In this document: positions 53,001 through 58,317 of the stretch, piece by piece
Position numbering within the stretch: position 1 is the stretch's first letter
Layout of the letters: each line of letters begins with the position of its first letter
Source of the DNA: Flavicella sp.
GTDB taxonomy: Bacteria > Bacteroidota > Bacteroidia > Flavobacteriales > Flavobacteriaceae
Assembly (NCBI RefSeq): GCF_029238425.1
Contig: NZ_JAQWGB010000080.1
Coordinates: 1-58,317 of the forward strand
Length of the DNA: 58,317 nucleotides
Direction: 5' to 3'
Made by a program: the position numbers and the translations under genes
The notes under the pieces: generated by a model
Seen by the model: only the letters and a program-made list of their open reading frames with translations
Databases searched by the model: none
Told to the model about the DNA's origin: nothing

Positions 53001-55553
53001 CATCCCTACAAAGGATTTAAATGGAGCGATATCTTTTGTCACAACATCCGATGAAAAATCGCCACCATTTTCAAATACACGTGTTAAAAAAGTAGCTTTT
53101 AACTTTCCTGGAGCTGTGTTTTTTAAATTTATCTTCTTGTTTATTTTGGCCTTCCCAAAAGCATCTACCTTTCCTTCAAAAACAGTCAGCTCTTCCGTTT
53201 GAAATTCTTTTATTGGATCTTTAAAAACATATCCAGGAAAATTATCGAACCCTTTAGAGGAAGCAGACAATTTCATTTTCACCTCCGTTTTCAAATTTTT
53301 CGCAATCGCGCCATGCAGCCACTTTACCTCAGCTTCTGCTTTAACAGGTAATTTTGTTGATAGCACCTCATCCTCAAAATTGATATTAATTTTCAGTCGG
53401 TTTGGCTTCACCGTTTCCACTTTTAAGGTTTTATAAAAAGTAGCTCCACCAACTTTTACTTTCGCATTCCAATTTCCCGTAGCATCTGAATCTGCAGTTG
53501 GAATATCAAATCTGAAAAAACCATTGACACCATTATTTTTTATGGTTTGGTACTTCAACTTCCCATGTGGATCTGTAACTTCAATCTTTACAGGATGGCC
53601 GGATGGAAGTGGGTTGTCTGTGTCATTTAACACAAAGAAAGTATGAATCGTATCTCCAGGTCTCCAAACCCCTCGTTCTCCGTATAAATATCCTTTTAAA
53701 CCTTTTCTTATTTTTTTTCCTGCTACATTAAACTTACTTAAGGATAAAGAATTCCCATCATTTAATTTCACATAAGTTTTACTTGCTCCTGACGAAACAA
53801 TGGCAAAAGCAGCCTTTGATTTGGACAGAATAGTTGCTATTCCCTCTCCATTGGTATCTGCATTGGCAATTAATTGTTTTTGATAATTGTACAATTCTAT
53901 ATGTGCATTTGCTAAAACATTAGTGCTAAGAATATCAGTAACGGCAAAGAAATATGAATTTCGAACACCTTTTTTTACAATGACACCAACATTGGAAGCT
54001 AATATATTGGCTCCTATCTTTTTTCCGCCATAAAAATAAGACTCCGAACATGGATTATTTCTATCTCTCCAATTGTAATCATAATCTTCATCATAATAGT
54101 AATAATGTGAATCGAAAGAATCCCAATAAGCATTCTCTCCTTCTAACTCATTTTCTTTCTGAATCGGATCTTGTTCAGGAATTTGATAATTCTCCGTAAG
54201 TGGACTCCCATCACAACCATACAAAGAATATGATTTTCTAACCGAAAGCTCTATACGATACACAGCTCCTTGATCAGCCCTGATCAACGACTGCAGATCT
54301 ACCGCATAATTTTTCCATTTTCCATCATTGTCAATATCATTTTGAACCAATGGAATGGTTTTTTTCAAAATACTTCTTCCTGAAGCTTTTAAATTATTTC
54401 TATTGGAAGTTTTTAAATCATCTCTTTGCAACAAACTTAAAATATTTGTTGTGTAGAGTTTGATCACGTTCACATCTACCGCCTTTAAATTCACAGCTTT
54501 GAAATTAAATTTCAAATTCTTAGAATCCGGTAATATCAGTCCATTAGAAATCAAATGTATTTGAGGTTTTAGCTGCTCAAAGGTTATTGCTTCAGAAAAA
54601 CGTTTGTTTAACCTATATCCATTTTCATTTTTAATCCCACTAAAAACTGTCACATTTACCTTACCAGCTACTCGATTGCTAGGATATACCTTTAATAAAT
54701 TCCCTTCAACAACGTATTTTAATTTGTTGGCATTTTTAACGGTTACCAAACCTTTCAAATTCTGACTTTTCAATAGAGGATCTGAAAAATTAACACACAG
54801 ATGCTGCTCTGGTGATTGACGCACATAAATGCTTAAAACAGAAAAATTATTCTTCCCTGGGATTTTTACCTTTTTTGTTCCCTTATTGTCAGCTACTCCA
54901 ATAGGTTTTCCATCCCATTTAACCTCCATCTTAGAATCTTCAATGCCTCGTTCAATACTATCAATTACAAATTCGAAATATGTGTCTTTTTTTTCCTCTG
55001 TATCGTACCAGTTTATTTTTAATTCTTTCCCTTCTTGCGATGCATTTATCAAAGCTTTTGCTTGCATTAATGTAATCACATCCGCAGAGACCACCTGACC
55101 TTTTACATATTGAGAAGATTGAGTATGAGATTGTACATCTTTCAGTTTTATTGAAAAATTCGGTGTTTTTGTTTTAAAATAAAAATGAAAATTCTCGTAC
55201 TCCTTTCCAACATTTTCATACAGCTTACTCAACTGTAATTTACATGCATATTTTTGCTTGGATTTCAAATCCTCCTCAGGAGTGAATAGTAACGATTTTT
55301 TACTTGTAAGAATTAATTTCCCCTTTACAGAAGGAGTCAATTCTAAAATAGAAGTTGGTATTTCTTGTCCGACTTCAAAAAGAGTAACATCTTTAGAAAG
55401 ATACACCTTGACGGGAGCTTCCTTAGAAATAACTCCTCTGGTAGTACTATAAATAAAATTTTTAAAGTTTGATATTGGTGTTTTTACGGGTGCTTGTTGC
55501 TCACAGGCAATTACCAACACCAGCAATAGACTGAGGCATATCTTTTTAATCAT
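50010..55553 (-). CDS. Bacterial alpha-2-macroglobulin family lipoprotein (YfhM type)
   Basis: This is a giant protease trap of the periplasm. The ~1847-aa product has a lipoprotein signal ('LLLVLVIACEQQ', lipobox Cys near residue 17), many macroglobulin beta domains, and the internal thioester motif CVEQ in 'RYPHGCVEQTTSSVFPQ' near residue 1400. An alpha-helical thioester domain surrounds it, and a C-terminal receptor-like domain follows. A Tyr/Asp-rich insert lies near residue 480. The ATG at 55553 was chosen over 55601, because it gives a proper lipoprotein signal and a TATCTTTA promoter-like element (minus, 55580-55587) lies between. Its end overlaps pbpC by 4 nt, so the two are co-expressed. 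Confidence 0.94.
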   Translation of the reverse strand: MIKKICLSLLLVLVIACEQQAPVKTPISNFKNFIYSTTRGVISKEAPVKVYLSKDVTLFEVGQEIPTSILELTPSVKGKLILTSKKSLLFTPEEDLKSKQKYACKLQLSKLYENVGKEYENFHFYFKTKTPNFSIKLKDVQSHTQSSQYVKGQVVSADVITLMQAKALINASQEGKELKINWYDTEEKKDTYFEFVIDSIERGIEDSKMEVKWDGKPIGVADNKGTKKVKIPGKNNFSVLSIYVRQSPEQHLCVNFSDPLLKSQNLKGLVTVKNANKLKYVVEGNLLKVYPSNRVAGKVNVTVFSGIKNENGYRLNKRFSEAITFEQLKPQIHLISNGLILPDSKNLKFNFKAVNLKAVDVNVIKLYTTNILSLLQRDDLKTSNRNNLKASGRSILKKTIPLVQNDIDNDGKWKNYAVDLQSLIRADQGAVYRIELSVRKSYSLYGCDGSPLTENYQIPEQDPIQKENELEGENAYWDSFDSHYYYYDEDYDYNWRDRNNPCSESYFYGGKKIGANILASNVGVIVKKGVRNSYFFAVTDILSTNVLANAHIELYNYQKQLIANADTNGEGIATILSKSKAAFAIVSSGASKTYVKLNDGNSLSLSKFNVAGKKIRKGLKGYLYGERGVWRPGDTIHTFFVLNDTDNPLPSGHPVKIEVTDPHGKLKYQTIKNNGVNGFFRFDIPTADSDATGNWNAKVKVGGATFYKTLKVETVKPNRLKININFEDEVLSTKLPVKAEAEVKWLHGAIAKNLKTEVKMKLSASSKGFDNFPGYVFKDPIKEFQTEELTVFEGKVDAFGKAKINKKINLKNTAPGKLKATFLTRVFENGGDFSSDVVTKDIAPFKSFVGMKSPESKRYGNSYETDKNIAFSLATVNHKGEPIARKNLIVKIYEIRWSWWWSSNSDNLATYVNSEHRYLYKTLKVSTNERGTAIAQVNIPDRKSGRYLIRITDPVSGHSTGRTAYFFRNWWSNSSKGNSEAATMLVFNSDKEKYNVGDVAEITFPSGAEGNALISVENGAEVLETQWVKTNKGQTKARITITPEMSPNVFVNISLLQPHATTQNDLPLRLYGVIPIVVIDKNTKLQPVISMKEELKPEADYEVKVSEASGKRMTYSLSVVEEGLLDLTRYKTPNLWNVFYTREALGVRTWDIFDDVMGAFGGAISQVFAIGGDEDGKNKKATKANRFKPVVTVLGPFVLEAGEAKNHKIKMPNYIGSVRAMVVAADNAEEAYGKAEKAVPVRKSLMVLASLPRKLSPTEKVTLPVTVFAMKDAVKDVEVSLKITDGIEIIGQYKKIVRFDAPDEKMVYFDLEVLKGQGVENIQVIAKSNGEVSTQEIEIDVVNPNPNTSKFIDLEVGANETLNADFSCLGEKGTNKVDVEISTVPPMNFSSRMEYLIRYPHGCVEQTTSSVFPQLFLEDIFDITSDKKVQIKSNIINGIERLGDFQLPNGGLSYWIGNNYVSDWGTSYAGHFMIEAQKKGYSLPLTFMSNWLKYQKQAAREWRSSYKYWNSGMTQAYRLYTLALAGEPDLAAMNRLREYPKISNVSKWRLAAAYALAGQKEAAVKLMASASIVFENQERDYYTYGSTYRNRAMAMETMLLMEDAQVTEMAKIIANRLSSKHWMSTQTTAYCLLSMAKMVIKNGGKDLNLSYTINGKEELIVTKSTVAQRELKVLETTPNKFSITNHIGNTCFVRIVNSGKLSLGTENPVTRNFKLFVKYVDSKGNPVSFEKLRQGTDFVAMVTITNPNKERVNDIALSQIFPSGWEIVNTRFTDFGEATDNQCDYTDIRDDRVNFYFSMKRNEVKTFTVRLNASYLGKYYLPGVQAEAMYDNDYFSRTKGQWIEVVK

Positions 55554-55650
55554 CGAACAATTTTTCTGTATTAGGCTAGTAAAGATACCCAAATTTCTCA
55601 TGCATCTGTATTAGATACATTTAATATCAAAAATAATAGAAAATCTCTTT

Positions 55651-56916
55651 CTAAGATTTCAATCTTTTAAAATCTGACCCCGTAGGATTTTGAAAAACTT
55701 CCAATTCAAATTCTGGAACCGCTGCCAATAAGTGGTCGAACATATCAGACATAATCCCCTCATAAATCACCCATTCTTTTCTTGTACTAAAAGAATAAAT
55801 TTCAATAGGCAAACCATTTTCTGTAGGTGCTAATTGACGTACCATACAAGTCATATCTAAATTGATATCTGGAATGTTTTTAACATATGCTTCAGCATAG
55901 ACACGAAACACGCCAATATTAGTCAGATGCCTTCCGTTGATCAGATGTGTTTTATCAATATTGTGCTCTTTATTATAGCTTTCAATATTATTCCCTTGTT
56001 CTCGAATATAATTTTCTATCAACTGAAATTTTGAAAACCTTTCTAGCATTTCTTTGGTACAAAAAGAAACACTACTAATTTTTATATGCAACGATCGTTT
56101 GATTCTTCTTCCACCGGATTCCGACATTCCTCGCCAGTTTTTAAAAGATTCCGAAATAAAAGCATAGGTAGGTATTGTAGTCACCGTTTTATCCCAATTC
56201 TGAATTTTTATGGTGGTTAATTTCATCTCAATCACATCTCCATCAGCCCCATAATTTGGCATTGACACCCAATCCCCGAGTCTAACCATATCATTTGCTG
56301 CCAACTGAATACTGGCCACAAATCCAAGAATTGTATCCTTAAAAACTAATAGTAACACAACGGTCATTGCTCCCAAGGCACTAAAAAAGTACAAAGGTGA
56401 TTTGTTTAATAAAAAGGAAAGCACTACGATAATTCCAGTGATATACACCCCAATTTTAATCAGCTGAAAATAACTATCTAAAGGATTGTCTTTGAAAACT
56501 TTTTTTGTCTCTAAATACATTTTTAAAGTATTCAAAAAACGAACTAAGACAATAATAAAAATGATAGAAAAATAAGCATTGATCAATCGAAATATATACG
56601 GAATCAATTTGGGAAAATCATGGAACACATAGGGCGTAGCCGCATATATTATGATGGCAGGAGCGATATGAGCCAAATTGGTGAAAATTCTATTTTCTAC
56701 TAAAATATCATCCCAGGTTGTTATGGTTTTTCTAGCAATAGATTCTATAAAACCAAGTAGTATTTTTTTGACAAAAAAATCTGCAATAAAAGCAATTAGA
56801 ACAACAGCAAAAGATAAAACTAACAACTCTATCAATTGAATTGATTTGGGTTCTGCACCCAGATTCAACAACCATTCTGTCAACCAATCCATTGTTATTT
56901 TATTCACTTGTTCCAT
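55651..56916 (-). CDS. Mechanosensitive ion channel, MscS family (YbdG/YnaI-like)
   Basis: This inner-membrane channel opens under membrane tension to release solutes. The 421-aa protein has about five hydrophobic helices in the first ~195 residues; the last, with 'SALGAMTVVLLLVFKDTILGF', is the pore-lining helix. The MscS beta domain ('MVRLGDWVSMPNYGADGDVIEM', split near 'NYGAD') and a larger cytosolic C-terminal part (~260-421) follow, as in YbdG. A TATATTTG element (56943-56950, minus) lies 26 nt upstream. It is monocistronic. Confidence 0.93.
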   Translation of the reverse strand: MEQVNKITMDWLTEWLLNLGAEPKSIQLIELLVLSFAVVLIAFIADFFVKKILLGFIESIARKTITTWDDILVENRIFTNLAHIAPAIIIYAATPYVFHDFPKLIPYIFRLINAYFSIIFIIVLVRFLNTLKMYLETKKVFKDNPLDSYFQLIKIGVYITGIIVVLSFLLNKSPLYFFSALGAMTVVLLLVFKDTILGFVASIQLAANDMVRLGDWVSMPNYGADGDVIEMKLTTIKIQNWDKTVTTIPTYAFISESFKNWRGMSESGGRRIKRSLHIKISSVSFCTKEMLERFSKFQLIENYIREQGNNIESYNKEHNIDKTHLINGRHLTNIGVFRVYAEAYVKNIPDINLDMTCMVRQLAPTENGLPIEIYSFSTRKEWVIYEGIMSDMFDHLLAAVPEFELEVFQNPTGSDFKRLKS

Positions 56917-56942
56917 TACTTTTTCAATTTTTATTTTCCAAC

Positions 56943-56950
56943 CAAATATA
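56943..56950 (-). promoter_or_regulatory. -7 element of the MscS-like gene
   Basis: TATATTTG on the minus strand matches TAnnTTTG, 26 nt before the ATG. Confidence 0.45.
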
Positions 56951-56984
56951 GGAAAACCAAGAAAAGGAACCCTATGAAAACAAG

Positions 56985-57019
56985 AAAACTACAATAGGCA
57001 ATATACCCATTGTAGTTTT
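56985..57019 (-). terminator. Terminator after the SDR gene
   Basis: The 11-bp stem AAAACTACAAT / ATTGTAGTTTT is followed on the minus strand by a T-rich stretch, 29 nt after the SDR stop. Confidence 0.65.
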
Positions 57020-57047
57020 ACAACAAACTTAAACAGTCCTTAAAGAA

Positions 57048-57767
57048 TCAAGGATTTGTTGACCATAGTGCTGCACCTTTTAACATTGCTCTTCTCGGAA
57101 GCTTCAAGCCCGCCAAAATCAAATCAGCAAAATCTTCTGGTTGCAATACACTATCTTGAGAATTTTTTGCAGCAATTCCAAGTTCAACTGTCATGTCAGA
57201 CTCTATAGTACTTGGTGTAAGCGTGCAAACTCTAATATTATTTTTACGAACCTCTTTCATCAAAGACTCGGACATTCCGATAACAGCAAATTTTGAAGCA
57301 GAATATGCAGAAATATTTGGATTTCCATTCAAACCTGCTGTGGAAGAAACATTGATAATATCTCCTATATTTTTTTCTATTAAATAAGGCAATACTTCTT
57401 TGGTTACATGGTACATACCCATCACATTGGTCTGGATAATTTGAGTCCACTCCTCTACAGGCATTTCATTAAATGAACCAATAGAAGCAATTCCAGCATT
57501 ATTTACTAGAATATCTATAGTTCCTAATTCTGTAATAATTTCCTTAATTGCTGTTTTTACCTCAGTATAGACGCCCACATCAAACACAGCATAAATAGCC
57601 GTTACTCCCAAAGCTTTCAATTCGGCAACAGTTGCTTTCAAAACCGCTTCATTTCTACCGGTAATGGCTACATCTATTCCTTCTTTCGCAAAAGCAAGTG
57701 CTGTTGCTTTCCCTAAACCTCTACCTCCTCCGGTAATTAAAGCTTTTTTATTTTTTAAATTTTCCAT
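57048..57767 (-). CDS. Short-chain dehydrogenase/reductase (3-ketoacyl-ACP reductase-like)
   Basis: This is an NAD(P)-dependent Rossmann-fold oxidoreductase. The 239-aa protein has the cofactor motif 'ITGGGRGLGKATA' (TGxxxGxG), 'NNAGIASIG', catalytic Ser in 'INVSSTAGL', and Tyr/Lys in 'YSASKFAV'. It resembles FabG and the YdfG/KRED groups; the substrate is unknown. It lies 5 nt after the propeller/Dabb gene on the same strand, so they form an operon, with a terminator at 56985. Confidence 0.92.
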   Translation of the reverse strand: MENLKNKKALITGGGRGLGKATALAFAKEGIDVAITGRNEAVLKATVAELKALGVTAIYAVFDVGVYTEVKTAIKEIITELGTIDILVNNAGIASIGSFNEMPVEEWTQIIQTNVMGMYHVTKEVLPYLIEKNIGDIINVSSTAGLNGNPNISAYSASKFAVIGMSESLMKEVRKNNIRVCTLTPSTIESDMTVELGIAAKNSQDSVLQPEDFADLILAGLKLPRRAMLKGAALWSTNP

Positions 57768-57772
57768 TGTAT

Positions 57773-58317
57773 TTATTTTTTTGTCCAGTAATCAAATACA
57801 AAAACGTCCGCTAATAAAGGCCCTACTTTTTTCACTAAAGCCTGGTGCTTCTCATGAAACAAATAAACTTCTCGTCCGTGAACATCATTAAATGTCAACG
57901 TAAAAGTATACTGCAACCCTTTGGTATGCCCTTCAGTACTGTCGTTAGCCCCCCATTCTAATTTAGAAATTTCTGGAATTTCATTTTTTAAATTTTCGAA
58001 AAGAGCTAACGCACCTTGTACCTCTTCTTCACTTGACGTGTCTTTAAATTTTAAACTTACAATATGTCTTAAAACCTTCCCTTCGTTTTCTTTCTTTTCA
58101 GAAGCGATTTTATATGCCACTAATTTTTTCAAGCCAAATCTAAAAGACCCTGCTACTAAATAATCAGTATCATTTAAAGTAAGTGAGTGCAATCCATAAT
58201 AGATAGAATACCCTGTTTCTAAATAATTAACCGGACTTAACACACCGTCTTCAGACAGTTTACACAGTTGAATACTTGCATCATCTCTAGTACCTACAGC
58301 CAACAAAGCTTCGTTAT
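57773..58317 (-). CDS. Beta-propeller-like/Dabb domain fusion protein (5' end outside window)
   Basis: The frame is open to the right edge, so the N-terminus is missing. The first ~70 visible residues ('ALLAVGTRDDASIQLCKLSEDG', split at 'ASIQ'; 'HSLTLNDTDYLVAGSF') look like beta-propeller blades. After a short Lys/Glu linker ('ASEKKENEGK') comes a complete Dabb (stress-responsive alpha/beta-barrel) domain of ~100 residues: 'VLRHIVSLKFKDT', 'GLQYTFTLTFND', 'YLFHEKHQALVKKVGPLL', 'VFVFDYW'. Dabb domains dimerise, and in some families they cyclise polyketides. The combination is unusual to me and its function unknown. It is the upstream partner of the SDR gene. Confidence 0.75.
   Translation of the reverse strand, partial: NEALLAVGTRDDASIQLCKLSEDGVLSPVNYLETGYSIYYGLHSLTLNDTDYLVAGSFRFGLKKLVAYKIASEKKENEGKVLRHIVSLKFKDTSSEEEVQGALALFENLKNEIPEISKLEWGANDSTEGHTKGLQYTFTLTFNDVHGREVYLFHEKHQALVKKVGPLLADVFVFDYWTKK

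Noticed and set aside
1-58317. CRISPR arrays, insertion sequences, prophage or integrase genes
   Set aside because: I saw no spaced direct-repeat array, transposase, integrase or phage structural gene. The repeats found are short palindromes and dispersed motifs.

Overview
The window is AT-rich bacterial DNA from a member of Bacteroidota, almost certainly a marine Flavobacteriaceae. The evidence is: many -7 promoter elements of the form TAnnTTTG (the Bacteroidota housekeeping sigma type); C-terminal type IX secretion (T9SS) sorting domains; a geranylgeranylglyceryl-phosphate-synthase-like gene of the Bacteroidota type; a SprB/PKD-like surface protein; and secreted enzymes against algal polysaccharides (alginate, agar/porphyran, unsaturated uronides). 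I cannot name the species from sequence alone.

Layout. 1-0.8 kb: start of a large secreted adhesin-like protein, leaving the window on the left. 1-5.5 kb: sahH, divergent from a plus-strand run of phosphopantetheinyl transferase, GGGP synthase, a membrane protein and the ribosome-rescue factor arfB, which meets an AlkD-like repair gene convergently. 5.5-8 kb: cydAB (cytochrome bd oxidase) upstream of the AlkD gene. 8-12 kb: a NUMOD4/HNH protein, then feoA-feoB plus a 38-aa Cys-rich Feo partner behind a palindrome that looks like an iron operator, and a SCO1-type copper chaperone. 12-17 kb: site-2 protease RseP, bioB with a ketoacyl synthase, and CorA. 17-19.4 kb: a GH105 enzyme whose signal peptide is cut by an in-frame stop, then a duplicated tRNA-Asn locus with a relic third copy and a small zinc-ribbon gene. 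19.4-26 kb: a lipoprotein dehydrogenase/cytochrome c, then sucA-sucB (2-oxoglutarate dehydrogenase E1 and E2). 26-29 kb: a repeat-rich spacer and a T9SS protein with duplicated carbohydrate-binding-like modules. 29-33 kb: peroxiredoxin, ClC channel, a retropepsin-like protease, TatD and MGMT.

33-40 kb: a 950-aa alginate lyase with two PL7 domains and two F5/8C domains, a 1124-aa outer-membrane protein and a small beta-barrel protein. 40-44.5 kb: bacilliredoxin, a DjlA-like co-chaperone, an orphan hairpin/terminator transcript candidate and mutS. 44.5-47.6 kb: a GH86 agarase/porphyranase, a TRIC-type channel and a SpoU methyltransferase. 47.6-55.6 kb: pbpC with a bacterial alpha-2-macroglobulin. 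55.6-58.3 kb: an MscS channel, an SDR dehydrogenase and a beta-propeller-like/Dabb fusion cut by the window end.

Most of the window is housekeeping chromosome. The accessory content is a set of isolated polysaccharide-degrading genes not grouped with SusC/SusD pairs. I did not find an obvious new multi-gene system. The best leads are the interrupted GH105 signal peptide, the double-PL7 lyase, the tRNA-Asn duplication with its embedded small gene, the feo operator, the palindromic repeats, and two terminator hairpins that have no gene in front of them.
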